Below, one piece after another: positions 43,925 through 55,021 of a stretch of 64,000 nucleotides of DNA (the first letter of the stretch is position 1; every line of letters begins with the position of its first letter). Position numbers and translations under genes: made by a program. Under the pieces are notes generated by a model. That model had not been told where the DNA came from and made no database searches. It saw only the letters and a list, made by a program, of their open reading frames with translations. The stretch is from Agapetus fuscipes (Eukaryota > Arthropoda > Insecta > Trichoptera > Glossosomatidae), in the NCBI GenBank assembly GCA_951799405.1, contig OX637344.1, positions 15,376,001 through 15,440,000 of the forward strand, given 5' to 3'.

Positions 43925-44155
43925 ACGACCGCTTAGCCTGCCCTTGAGGAACTAACTTGTCTAGACTTGTAATGACGTGACTTTGGAACCCAGTCGGACG
44001 CCTCAGTTTGTAGTTTTCGAATATATTTTAAGGGCGTACACTATGTGAAGTTACACTATGTGTGTAGCTTAGTTGCGTTGCGTACGCGATCCGGGTTGTA
44101 ACAGAATGGTACACTGAAAGTTTGCGTATTGCGTACGTTCATATACATAGGGCGG
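43925..44155 (-). repeat. Dispersed repeat I, inverted copy 2
   Basis: Reverse of 16,905-17,110 (cttagcctgccc, ggaactaacttgtctagac, acgcgatcc), interrupted near 44,041-44,083 by a SINE A end fragment (gttacactatgtgtagc). Confidence 0.65.
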
Positions 44156-44189
44156 TTGATAATCTTAATGTTAAGTTGTTTTAGTTATA

Positions 44190-44480
44190 GATACTACGCG
44201 GACAAACACTGAGGTCAGCTGCATCAAGAAGCAGCTGGGTGGACATCCCTGCAAGAATACCTCGCACTGTTTTTGGAGACAGGGCATTCCAGGCAGCCGC
44301 TTCAATGACTTGGAACGCTATTCCCGCCTCACTGAGGGAACTGGATTTGGAGAGACTCTTCAAAAGACGTCTAAAGACTCACCTCTTTGTCCAATCATAT
44401 CGACAAACACCTTTGCAATGACACACTGTCATAAAACGCGCTTTATAAAAAAAATACTTCAGCATCATTATAATTGTGGA
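44190..44480 (+). mobile_element. CR1-like LINE C-terminus
   Basis: Encodes VDIPARIPRTVFGDRAFQAA, then MTWNAIPASLRELD and LFKRRLKTHLF before a stop. It ends about 70 bp from the donor of dpr13-like exon A. Confidence 0.78.
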
Positions 44481-44547
44481 CACTCTAGGGTCAAAAGCCA
44501 GCCGTGTCATCCAAAAACTACTGTACAAAAAATGGAAGATTGCATAC

Positions 44548-44801
44548 CATTCCATCCTCCATATTCCTGATGACACACGGAAGCATGGCATTGGAACCCG
44601 TCTGAGCGCTGACCGCCGTGTTGTTGTCCGTAGCGAAGAACATGGGCTGGTGCTCTCCATCAGCGTCCTGGTCCACCTCCAGCGGGGAAGGCGAGAAGGT
44701 CACAGTCAGGTGGTTCTCCACGGCCTTCTGCTTGGTCAACACAGAGGCCTGCAGGGCGGCGGGCTGCGGGAGAGCGGGCGGGGCGGAGGAATTGGTGACC
44801 C
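44548..44801 (-). CDS. dpr13: dpr13-like exon A: linker and start of Ig1
   Basis: The acceptor reads ttgttccag at 44802 and the donor GTATGC begins at 44547. The first two bases complete a codon begun in an unseen upstream exon (intron phase 1). The exon encodes 84 residues: a Ser/Pro/Ala-rich linker, then strands A-C of Ig1 with the first Ig cysteine in MLPCVIRNMEDGM. The same three-base junction style (phase 0 before VSW) is typical of Dpr genes. GC content is clearly above the surrounding intron. A CR1-like LINE remnant ends less than 80 bp beyond the donor. Confidence 0.92.
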
Positions 44802-44829
44802 CTGGAACAAAGAAAAAAATCATTTAATT

Positions 44830-45195
44830 CAAAATTCCTTGACTTATAGGTTGGTATGAGTAGATGTTCTTTGGATGAAATGAAAGAAGTGTGTGTGGAC
44901 AGAAAGAAATGGCGGTTGATTTGTTATGTTGGCGGCTACGACTAGGGTTTTCTTAATTAGAATTTTGTATTCTGTATTTGTGTGGATGTTTATATGTATT
45001 ATTATTTATGATGTCACCCCTGTTTCAGGGAATTTCGGCAAGAGTTGCAGGGCTTATGTTCATTTGAGGTTTGGATTTTATTTGTAAGTACACAATCAGC
45101 ATTTGTAAGCGCGAACTACACGTGTTTGTTTGTGGGCATACATCTGAGAGCTTTGAATGAATATATCCTTGCAACTTAGATTATAGATAGATAGA
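44830..45195 (+). repeat. LINE 3' end with internal deletion and (GATA)n tail
   Basis: ttgacttataggttggta, then an RT tail (gatgaaatgaaagaagtgt), UTR pieces and an agatagatagat tail at 45,183-45,204. Confidence 0.7.
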
Positions 45196-45215
45196 TAGAT
45201 AGATTTAAAGGAGAG

Positions 45216-45690
45216 CTTGCATGAAAAAGGTTTAAAAGGGACTCTGGATGAAATGAAAGAAGTATGTAAGGACCGAAAAAAATGGCGACTGATCTGTAAT
45301 ATAGGCGGCTAAGGCCAAAAATCAATTTTAATTTCTATAGATGTTTTGTAGATTTTTTAGTGTTTGTTTGTTTGTATAACTAGATGTAATGAATTGCTTG
45401 TATTCCTTGACTTATAGGTTGGTATGTGTCTGAACACACATGCTGTAGAAAATGGTTTACTTTGGCCCTGTTTCAGAGAAGGTCAGCAAAGGTGCAGGGT
45501 TCATTTTAGACTAGGATTTCATTTTTATTTTCAGGTATAATTGGAGGCTTGGATTTGAATTTGTTAGTACACATGCAGCATTTGTAATCGTTAAACTTGC
45601 ACGTGTCTGTTTGTGGGAATGCACTAAACATGAATTTTAAATGTTCACAAATCTTTGTGACTTAGATTGTAGATTATAGATGTAAGAACA
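45216..45690 (+). repeat. LINE 3' end, plus copy in tandem with the previous one
   Basis: RT tail (gaaagaagtatgtaagga, aatggcgactgatctgtaa) and full UTR to gtgacttagattgtag. Confidence 0.75.
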
Positions 45691-45731
45691 AGTTGGAGGC
45701 GGAAGTCTCGATGGCCGTCCGTAAATCATAC

Positions 45732-46147
45732 TGTTACGAATTTAGGGTTCAAAAGTCTTTCAATTAAAAATACTGGTCTTCTTATACAGTTGTTTATTTA
45801 CACTTTTAATAATTTATTTTCACAAAGAAAGTCTCGACTATTCCATTACACTTGGTTTCTGTTCACTGGTTTTGGTTCAATGTATGTAGTTGTAAAGCTC
45901 GTAGAATACTGGCTCTGCAAGCAACTCGCACCCTTCTTATACTCTTCAAAACAGTACAATCCAGATCCATATTCGCTAGACAGTTCCAGAAAGGCGTAGT
46001 AATCATTATTTCTCGATGCTTCAAGTATTTTTATTGAATGATTCCTACCCACACAATACAATACAGAATTCCTATAACTATAACTAATACCTACTTATTT
46101 TAAATATTTATATTTCATATTTACAATACATACCTTAAAATATTACA
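45732..46147 (-). mobile_element. Solo LTR, family L, minus orientation
   Basis: 416 bp, TGTTACG to TATTACA as read on the plus strand. A perfect 4-bp duplication ATAC lies at 45,728-45,731 and 46,148-46,151. In element sense it has the agaagaccagta block near its 3' end and ataggaattctgtattg near its 5' end. Confidence 0.88.
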
Positions 46148-46221
46148 ATACCATACCTTTAAAATATTATAAGGCATGATGGTATGTAGGCAGCTGATCG
46201 CTGTCATATAAAAAACCTCCT

Positions 46222-46322
46222 GGGCTGGCACTCATTTCTTGTGAAGGCTGATTACACCTTGGGATCGAACCCTTGCTCTCGGCGTGGAATGCAAGCATTC
46301 TACCAATTGAGCCATCGACCTT
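46222..46322 (-). repeat. SINE-like family A, internally deleted
   Basis: cactcatttcttgtgaagg then gggatcgaacccttgctc and the head attgagccatcgacc. Confidence 0.65.
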
Positions 46323-46324
46323 TT

Positions 46325-46555
46325 TACGAGCTTGGTCGTCGTCACATCAAAGCGCCAATTCTCAAGCAAGACACAGTTGTTGTAAGACTGGATGGACCGT
46401 TTGGTGACCAGTCTTTTGGTTAAGGTTTATGAATTTTTCAACCCAGCGAAGAGCAAATTTGAAAATATAAATGGTGTATTTTTTGTGCTCCGCCGGGATT
46501 CGAACCCACAACCTTCCATTCACGAGTCCAAAGTCACTGAACTACGGACCGGTAT
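46325..46555 (-). repeat. SINE-like family B, minus copy
   Basis: acgagcttggtcgtcgtc to actacggaccggt. Confidence 0.75.
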
Positions 46556-46559
46556 ATAT

Positions 46560-46800
46560 AATCTATATAATCTTTAATAATCTAAGCTGCAAAGATTTGT
46601 TAACATTTAAGGCTCACATTAAATGCATGCCCACAGACAGGCACATGTAGGTTCGCGCCTACACATTCTGCATGTGTGCATACAAATAAGCAAAACCTCA
46701 CATGAACATAAATCTTGCAACTCCTGCCACTATTCCCTGAACCAGGGTGGCATTAGCAAAAGTGAACCGATTTTTACAGCAAATACATAAAACATGACTA
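46560..46800 (-). repeat. LINE 3'-UTR repeat, minus copy
   Basis: taagctgcaaagatttgtt to gcattagcaaaagtgaacc. Confidence 0.75.
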
Positions 46801-47210
46801 TTTCTCAAAATTTCAGGTCTTATAAGCTACATTTAAATTTATTAAAATTTTCCATTACAAAAAGCTCCATTACGTAAGTTTTATCAGAAAATATGCAAAA
46901 ACAAGAAATGGCCTTCATAACGGATGAAATGAATATTAATATTGGATAATCTGTTTTTCTTGGGGAGAAAGCCTTTCGTTATGATGACTGATGGTGAGAA
47001 ATAATGAAAAAATAACTACGCTGCAGGGTGCTGGCGGGAGGGAAGATATTGAAAGCCTTGAGCTGTTTATCCAGGTAATCCTGGCCAGAATAAATAGGGC
47101 TATCTAACGAAACTTAATAACAGAAGGGTGAGACTGACGTGGGCAGCGTTAGGGATGCTTTGCTACTCTTCATTGTCACATAGATTGGTCTAAACGGATC
47201 GGAATAAAAA
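46800..47210. other. Single-copy stretch
   Basis: No repeat match; moderately GC-rich at 47,030-47,160; no coding sense. Confidence 0.45.
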
Positions 47211-47880
47211 ATAGCATAAAGCCATCAATAGCTTGGCTCCCCCTCATCTGACTGTTTTTTTTTCGGTCTAATAAGACCATTTTTATTTCTAATTCTTTTT
47301 CTTTTCCACCTTTGGGTGGTTGGCCACCCAGTCAGGAAAGCACCTTCCGAACTTGTTCTCTAACATCACGAATTGAGGCCTTAACTTCTTGTGTCAAGCT
47401 CAGAAACACTGGTATTTACATTCAATTCCTCGAGCCTTAAATTCTTGCATTTGGCTATTACTTTTCGTGTTTTCTGAGCCACCCTTGCTTTGTGTATCTG
47501 TTGAGACAGTGTAGCATCACGAGAGGGTTTTCCGCCGCTTGCATCTCACTCTATTTCTGATGAGTGTCCTGTGACACATCCCCGGATGGGATGGATATAC
47601 AGGGCGTGGGTTTGTGGAGGAAGAACAAGTGACTGATATGATTTCACCGGTTGAGATGAGAGTGAGGAGGCAGACACTCAGATCCGCGGGCGATGGTGCG
47701 ATCAATTTGGTTCAGCCGCGCCGTCAGATCTGTACACATTTTGATGACCGTGCTTTTCGTGTTGCGGGTCCGGTGGAGGGGGACAGATTGCCGTCCGGAG
47801 TGAAGAATTCCAAATCTGTGGGTGTATTTTGCGGAGCACTCGAAGACACATATATTTTCAAAAAGTCTCAGCCGTGATCG
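47210..47880 (+). mobile_element. CR1-like LINE fragment, interrupted
   Basis: HKAINSLAPPHLT-type codons at about 47,220-47,255, then unrelated T-rich sequence. The CR1 signature resumes as DDRAFRVAGPVEGDRLPSGV before a stop at about 47,875. In CR1 ends the WN of GP-xWNxLP is usual; here it is changed. Confidence 0.6.
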
Positions 47881-47945
47881 GAGAGGACCCTTGAGGTGTG
47901 ACATACACAAAAACGGCGTTATCTTATCATATGTAATTTAAAATA
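47880..47945 (+). repeat. SINE-like family B 3' end
   Basis: gaggacccttgaggtgtgac and aaaaacggcgtta. Confidence 0.5.
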
Positions 47946-49515
47946 AATAAACTATAATAATCTATAATCTAAGTTGCAAGGATATATTCATTTAAAGCTC
48001 TCAGATGTATGCCCACAAACAAACACGTGTAGTTCGCGCTTACAAATGCTGATTGTGTACTTACAAATAAAATCAAAACCCAAATGAACACAAGCCCTGC
48101 AACTCCTGCCGACATTCCCTGAAACAGGGGTGACATTGGCAAAGTGAACCATTTTTTACAGTATGGGTGGTCAGCCTCATACCAACCTATAAGTCAAGGA
48201 ATACGAGTAATAAATGACATTTAAGTTTACAAAAAAAAAAAACAACAAAACCTTAAAAATAAATCTATACAAAAAAAGTCAAAAATTTCTTACTCAAAAA
48301 ATGTAGCAAACTAATAAACCAACATTACAATTCAGCATTGCAGATTAGCCGCCACTTCTTCCTGTCTTTGCATACTTCTTTCATTTCATCCAGAGTCATA
48401 ACCTTTTTCATACAAGCTCTCCTTTTATTATGACTCTGGATATCCCATTCACTCGCTATTTCGAAAATTTGGTCCATCCATACCTTTCTCGGTCTTCCTC
48501 TTCCACGACATCCATCTATTCTGGCAACATATACTTTCTTCGTCAATCTTTCATCACTCATTCTCTCCATGTGCCCGAACCATCTTAACATACTTCTTTT
48601 AATCTTCACTTTCACACTTTCCCTTACACCACATTCTTCTCTTACAAAATCATTCCTCACCCTGTCACTTCGTTTTTTCCCAATCATACTTCTTAGATAG
48701 TCCATTTCTACTGTATGGACTTTACTAATTTCCCTTTCACTCACCGTCCAGGCTTCACTTCCATACATCAAGGTGGGCACTAGTATACCACCGTGCACCC
48801 AGTACACACCTGCCTTTCGTTATTCTTCTTTCAAATTCACCGGACATTCTTCCATCTTTTTCAAACTTACTTCCCAGATATACAAACTCATTTACGACAT
48901 CAACATTCATTCCATTAATTTTAAATTCATAATTCATATTTTCATTATCTCTTTCAAAAATCAATACTTTCGTCTTACTTGCATTCAACTTCAAATGGTT
49001 ACGTAACAAAGCTTCATTCAATCTAGAGAGCATTGTTTGCAATTCTACTGCTGAATCAGATACAAGAACTGCATCATCTGCATACAGTAGAACACTCACT
49101 TTGCTCTCTCCTATCATCAATCCACAATCATTAAGACTAGCATCTCTGACACACTTGTCCATGACTATGTTAAATAGCCATGGACTCATCACACATCCTT
49201 GCCTCACACCCTTATAAACTTCAAACCATTCACTATACTCACCATCAATACGAACACATGCCATACTATTTTCATAGTTCGCATGCACCGCATCTAGGAG
49301 AGCCCCATTTACTCCGTATGCTTTCAAAACATCCCATAACATACCTCTGTCTACTGAGTCAAAAGCCTTTTCCAGATCTACAAAGGCTGTGAACAGCTTT
49401 CCCCTCACCGACAATTGTTTTTCAACAAGTTGTCGTAGAGTAAAAATCTGATCAACACAGCCTCTACCGGCCATAAAGCCGGACTGTAAAACCTTATGCA
49501 AATATTTACAATACT
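47943..49515 (-). mobile_element. Reference LINE: reverse transcriptase, RT tail and 3' UTR
   Basis: The longest LINE copy. Frame 1 (about 49,515-48,790) holds RT motifs: SGFMAGRGCVDQIF, FVDLEKAFDSVDR, GVRQGCVMSPWLFN, VLLYADDAVLVSDS and LKLNASKTKV. After a frame shift near 48,790, frame 2 (to 48,325) has YGSEAWTVSE, MLRWFGHMERM, GRGRPRKVWMDQI and the end MKEVCKDRKKWRLICNAEL. The 3' UTR (48,324-47,943) is the source of the dispersed UTR repeat. 5' truncated: no endonuclease domain. Confidence 0.9.
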
Positions 49516-49599
49516 CGAAGTAAAAAAAGTTTCGAGACTTTTTTTGCCAGAGGGCCACAATACTCAATACTTTGAGTATTGTGAAAAAAAACTCGTACT

Positions 49600-50460
49600 A
49601 CGGGTAGGTACTGGATAGGCTCATACAAAAAATATTACTTGATGAGCAAAACCTGTTTACTTTCACAGGAAAGGGGTGTTACTTATGCCTTATTTGAAGT
49701 GAGGGGACGAGGAAGAGAAATGTTGTTTTCAAGATATTATTGTAATTTCATTGTATCTTCAACGCTTAGGAATGTTTATAATATGGTTCTAGCTCAAATG
49801 TTATAATTTCACGAAACCTCCGTTGTAACAATAATGAGATTATTAAATAAATAGACTGGCAGTGTTTGCTCTTGATGGTTCGCGTCTTTGCTGAGAATTA
49901 CGTCTCGGGGCGCGCGTCCCCGCTAAGCTAAACAATAATTTTGACAATTTGGCAAATTAACACGTCAAGTTGGCAACAATGGGCTTCCCGGTGCTAATTC
50001 TGTTTGGGAATTTGGCTGACTCACCCAACCCATGCATGCATTGTTAGCAATGTATGAATTGTTACATATTTTATTTTATTTTTAGACCTATTGTATAGAT
50101 GGCGCTTTTTGCAAAGGAATTAAATAGGACCAACTTCAGGGTGACGGCTGGCATCTGTTAAATATGAAATGCCAGACCTGAAATCTGTTCAACAAGACGG
50201 TCTCATTCTGACATTGGCATGGACTTTTGTCATGGACTTTTAAATGGACTTCATATTCATGGACTTGGCATGGACTTTGAGGATATTATGAAAACTGGAA
50301 ATCAATTTTCAAAATATGTAATCCAACTCTCACTTTATCGTGTTTTATATTTTTTTCCTAGCTCAAATTGCGTAGAATGTGATTCTGACGACAATTTAAT
50401 TAAAAGGTCATCTGTGAATCAAATTTGAGATAATCACTGGGTGGGAGCGATGTTCACAAA
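49600..50460. other. Single-copy stretch with a MITE D fragment
   Basis: At 49,880-50,000 GC is raised (cggggcgcgcgtccccgc). A MITE D fragment (tcctagctcaaattgcgtag) lies at about 50,355-50,450. Nothing coding. Confidence 0.45.
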
Positions 50461-50479
50461 TATTAACATCACAAAAGAT

Positions 50480-50820
50480 AACAAGAGGGTTTATTAAATT
50501 AGAATTTGTTTTCTGTTTTAGTTTTGATGTCCATAGATATTATTATTTTTTGATTTAAAAAAAAATTGTCGTGTATGTTACTTGACTTATAGGTTGATAT
50601 GCGGCTGACCACCCATACTGTAAAAATGGTTCACTTTGCCAATGTCACCCCTGTCTCAGGGTAGGACTGTAAGAGTTGCACAGTGTATGTCCATTTGAGA
50701 TTTGGTTTTTGTGTTGTAGGTTCACATGCGGCATGTGCAAACTTGTACGTGTCTGGTTGTGAAAATGCATGTAATTTAAATCTCCAATTTAACACATATT
50801 TGCAACTTAGATTAGAAGTT
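50480..50820 (+). repeat. LINE 3'-UTR repeat, plus copy
   Basis: cttgacttataggttgatat to catatttgcaacttagatt, preceded by the distal A/T segment. Confidence 0.78.
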
Positions 50821-51254
50821 TTAATATAATATGTGCAGCTTAGTCGGGTTTATTTTTCGTTTATGAAAAAAAACCTTACATATCCGTTTTAGATTCTAAA
50901 CTATTAGTTTTATCTTATATTAATCAGTATACTAAGCCAACATATTCTCTGTATATCTAAGCAGCGTTCACATGGGAATAGTGTGCCAGTACAATTTGGC
51001 TATTAACTTTTTCCATGTTGGCGCCAATCCAAGCCTTTTATTTTTTTGTAGATTTATTGGAAAAGTTTTCCAATATAAAAAATATCAATATTTGATCAGA
51101 GGGCTTACAATACAATTATTATGCGGCTTATTTGAGTTATAGGTTGGTATGAGGCTGATCACTTTGCCAATTTTTTTGTCAATCTAGCTCTCTTGAGGTG
51201 GTTAGTTCTACTAAACGGCGCTACAAAAAATTGTCCAAGTATTACCATTTATCT

Positions 51255-51510
51255 ATTATCTTGGTTATGAAGATATGTTAACGTTTTAGATTAATCTTAA
51301 GTGCATGCCCACAATCAGACACGTGCAAGTTTGTGATTAAAAATGCTGCATGTGTACTTACAAATTAAAAGTCCAACCTCAAATAAACATAAGCCCTGCA
51401 TCCTGTATAAATCCGACCTTCCCTGAAACAGGGGTGACATTTGCAAAGTGAACCATTTTTTACAGTATGGTTGGTCAGCTTCTTTCCAATTTATAAGTCA
51501 AGGAAAATTA
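51255..51510 (-). repeat. LINE 3'-UTR repeat, minus copy
   Basis: gttatgaagatatgttaacg to ccaatttataagtcaagg; a short plus fragment precedes it at 51,130-51,175. Confidence 0.72.
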
Positions 51511-51584
51511 TTAATGTCTCCACTGTTTTACGGAAGGTTGGAAACAGTTGCAGGGCTTATGCTCATTTGATATATGTTTTTCCT

Positions 51585-51760
51585 TATTTAAAAATACAAA
51601 TGGGTAAAACATAGTTGTAATTTACTTATTTATTTATTGTTTGTGCTCGAACATTTTCGCCTAATGAGGCATCTTTAGGAGCCTAAAATAAATAAATAAG
51701 TGAATTACAACTATGTTGTACTAATTTGTATTTTTAAATAATTAAAAATGGACTTTCACT
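51585..51760. repeat. Foldback element (c)
   Basis: Arms of about 65-70 bp: aaaatacaaatgggtaaaac to atttatttattg and the reverse. The loop reverse strand (51,679-51,653) reads CTAAAGA, T, GCCT/AGGC, GAAAATG. The 3' tail ggactttcactgtgttaata matches elements (a) and (b). No target duplication found. Confidence 0.82.
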
Positions 51761-51976
51761 GTGTTAATAGATCATCACTTGAAAATATGTTTTTTTCCGT
51801 TCATTTTATTTGTAAAATTTTATTTTATTTACTTTAATTGAAAGTTTTTAAATTACATATGATACTTTCTGAAAGTTTTATGTTCCTTGACTACTTGGAT
51901 GGTATGAATCTGATCAACCATGCTGTAAAAACTTGGTTCGCTTTTACCAATGCCTCCCCGGCATCAGGAAATTCAA

Positions 51977-52033
51977 GCCCAAGTTCTCAGCATGGAATGC
52001 AAGCACTCTACCAACTGAGCTATCGACCGGACA
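51977..52033 (-). repeat. SINE-like family A head fragment
   Basis: gcatggaatgcaagcactct to gctatcgaccggaca. Confidence 0.7.
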
Positions 52034-52232
52034 ACAGGGTCCATCTTTTATTGTACCTATACGACCATTTGTAAGGATTTCCTGAGATGAAAAAAAAGCT
52101 ACCAAAATTATTTTTTCATGCATTTGGTTATTACACAACGCAACTATGCTACGCATTTAGTGTTACTTCTTGTGTTGTATCCGGAGATATCGCATGTAGC
52201 GATTTGGAACCCATTTATTAAAAAAACGGGAC

Positions 52233-52547
52233 GAAGCTACACATACAGTCCAAGTTCTTGCCGCGTTCTTCTCGAAGTGGTCGCATATGGCGAGTGGAAC
52301 CTATTTATTTTTACATGTAACGGGGTTGGCGTTACGCCACCCACTTCAGTTGAAGTGGGGATTTTCCCAGTTCCTGAGGGGGCTAGTACTCATTTCTTGT
52401 GACGGCTGAGTAAACCTTGCCGGTATATTATTTAGGGTTTGCATTAAACACCGAAACGGGAAATCATTTGTGACACCCTCGGTAGGATTCAAACCCGAAA
52501 TCTCGTCATGGAATGCAAGCACTCTACCAACTGAACTATCGGCCGGA
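52233..52547 (-). repeat. SINE-like family A, full-length minus copy
   Basis: acacatacagtccaagttct to actatcggccggac. Confidence 0.82.
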
Positions 52548-52549
52548 CT

Positions 52550-53170
52550 ATTATTACATTTAAAAAATACTCATTCTTCGACTCCGCTACGTTTTGTAAA
52601 TAAGACTGTAAAATCTGTTTACACTGCGTTAGAGGAAAAAAGGACAGTAAAGTATGCAAGTCAGTGTATCCGTGTGTTTGTTCAGAGTATACAACGTCAA
52701 GTTATAAAACTATACTAAACTTGACTAAGGTTTTTTCCAGTAGGTTTATTTCTACTTGGAAATTATTTTTGCTAAAACAAAATATGTGCTTATGGCGGAG
52801 CACTTTCATTTTAATTTATAAATTTTCAAGTGTGCATAAAATAGATTTCCCGTATTGTGAAATTTTGTAATTTACTTCGATATTGACTGTAAGCATGTGA
52901 TACCTTAAAGGTAAAACGTGGGTAAAACTGAATAAGAAACATATTAAGTAAACGTGGGTTTCTAAGATAAATGCACCTATTTTCTATGAGAAAAAACACT
53001 AAAAGAGTGTGAAAATCCTGTAGCTTAGAAGTTTTTCAAGAGCGATAATTATCAATAAATAGTTTCTTTATTATGAAAAGTTACACACAATAAAATGTTT
53101 TATCCATGATTTCTCAAATATGTGGATCGTTAACTCAGTTAAGCGATATGCCGAACAATAGTAGACCATT
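52550..53170. other. Intron stretch with no recognised feature
   Basis: Open frames of 60-80 codons on the plus strand show no motif or splice logic. Confidence 0.45.
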
Positions 53171-53174
53171 CTAT

Positions 53175-53430
53175 ATAATCTATAATCTAAGTTGCAAATA
53201 TATATTACTCTTGAGATTTATATAACATGTATTCCTACAAGCAGACACGTATAAGTTCGCGCTTTAACATACCGCATGTGAACCTACAATTTAAAACCCA
53301 ATCTCAAATGAACATAAGCCCTGCAACTCTTGCCAACCTTCCCTGGAACAGCGGTGACATTGGCAAAGTGAACCATTTTTTAAAGTATGTGTGGTCAACC
53401 TCATACCAACCGATAAGTCAAACCATTCGT
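53175..53430 (-). repeat. LINE 3'-UTR repeat, minus copy
   Basis: ctataatctaagttgcaaat to taccaaccgataagtcaa. Confidence 0.78.
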
Positions 53431-53785
53431 TTTGGATTCACTCTTTTCCTGTTTAGTCAGTCATCTTTCTACTTGCCGACTTTACTAAATCGTTGACTCG
53501 GTGTAAACAGCGTCCAAGTAACAGAATATCTTCGGGAGCAAACATCTCCACATATTAACAATATGTCATACGGGCTTGATATTAATAATAAGTTACAAGA
53601 GTGTTAATATCGTATGATATTGTAAATATGACGTAATATTGCCATGTTCTGCGTTCACATATAACATTGCCGAGGTGAACTTACACACGTAGTGGCTCGT
53701 ACTGATTAAGACAGTGGGAAACTTAGTTATTTAGGACAGTTGTAAGTATCAAGTGAAGTTCAGGGATGAAAATGAGCATGCAAAG

Positions 53786-53973
53786 AGGCCGGTCTTATGT
53801 CAACCACCTCGCGCCCCCAGCGCCCGAGAGGGGCGGTACTCATTTTTTGTGAAGGCTGAGTAAACCTCACCAGTATTTTATTCAGGATTTGGGAAATATT
53901 TTCTGACACCCTCGGTGGCATTCGAATCCGGCATGGAATGCAAGCATTATAGCAACTGATCTATCGACCGGAC
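53786..53973 (-). repeat. SINE-like family A, 5'-part minus copy
   Basis: aggccggtcttatgtcaacc to gatctatcgaccggac. Confidence 0.75.
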
Positions 53974-54164
53974 TTCACTAGAATGGAATTCCATACCTTC
54001 TGATACATTAAATACATAGCCTGAACTACAAGGCTATCAGTGCTATTCACAAAACTTTTGATCCATGGCTGATCTACAGATCATCATTTTTTGTATGAAA
54101 AATTCATTGTAGGCTGCGGATGAGCCATGACTTTGCTGTTTTTTTTTTAATAATGATTAAATAT

Positions 54165-54690
54165 AGATTTGTGAAGATGAATGCAATTAACCAATCTATT
54201 CTGCTTGGCCAAAAACAGGTATTAATATCATCAATTAATAATTTATTATGATTGTTTTTTTAATGAATTATTCATTAATAATTACCCAATAACAATTAGT
54301 CGGTGTTATGGCCGAGGGAGCCAAGTGGGCCGATCGTACCAGCGTGTTTGGAATGGAGCAACGTTGGTTCGATCCCCGTTTTGGTCATTTGACCATAACT
54401 TTGACCCTGGTTCAACATATGTTATTGGGTAATTATTAATTAATAATTCATTAAAAATAAACAATAAACAATAATGAATTATTAATTGATGATGTTAATA
54501 CCTGTTTCTGGCCAGGCAGATTAGGTTAATGAATTGCATTCCTCTTCACAAATCTATTAAAAAAAAAAACATTTGTTGAACCAGGGTCAAAGTTGTGGTC
54601 AAATGCCCCAGGCGGGGATCGAACCAACGTTATTCTAATCCAAATACGCTAGAAAGATCAGCCCACTTGGCCCCGTCGGCCATAAAACCA
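54165..54690. repeat. Cluster of three SINE-like family C copies
   Basis: 54,165-54,297 (minus, 3' part), 54,298-54,560 (plus, full) and 54,568-54,690 (minus, head). The full copy has a tRNA-like head (gttatggccgagggagcc; ggttcgatccccg), agtgggccgatcgt, accctggttcaacatatg, a TAATAA-rich centre, acctgtttctggccagg and an A-rich end. Head-to-head and tail-to-tail neighbours could fold into large hairpins. Confidence 0.75.
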
Positions 54691-55021
54691 ACTAAATTCG
54701 AGGATAATGTAAAATTTTGAATGGCTAATGCCGAATAGTAAATATATTCAATTTATTTACTGTACTTACTAACTCCGCGAGACTGGTCCTTGGACGTTGA
54801 GATGCGAGTGAATTTACGGTCCTTGAATATCAGCAATATGGTGAAAGCAAGACACCGCTGCGCCGAGATAATGCGAAATATATTAAATTATGCCGCTTTT
54901 GCCAGAGCCATCCATGTTTCAGGGAAAGGCAGCTAAAGTTGCAGAGCTAATGCTCATTAGCGGTTCATAGTCGCTCGTGTAATGGAACACACAACATGTC
55001 TAGGCTGTCTTTTAAATTGTA

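Larger units (their letters stand above)
16736..44801 (-). other. dpr13: Dpr-family gene, span of the six 3' coding exons (dpr13-like)
   Basis: Six exons with canonical GT/AG sites join without a frame break: 44801-44548, 29590-29489, 19581-19473, 18830-18719, 18102-17924 and 16854-16736. Together they give 290 residues to the stop. Ig1 spans about residues 58-154 (Cys75 and Cys137, Trp87, DAGVYEC at 131-137). Ig2 spans about 158-250 (Cys178 and Cys235, Trp192). A GENPAAMQ-type linker and a hydrophobic tail (about 274-289) follow, consistent with a GPI signal. Known of the family: Dpr proteins bind DIP receptors and act in synaptic partner choice and gustatory behaviour in Drosophila. The segments VSWIRRKD, HLLTVGLTTY and CQVSSHPPTSIF are closest to Dpr13 from memory. 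Introns between these exons are about 15.0, 9.9, 0.64, 0.62 and 1.07 kb. Signal peptide and start codon are not seen. Confidence 0.93.
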
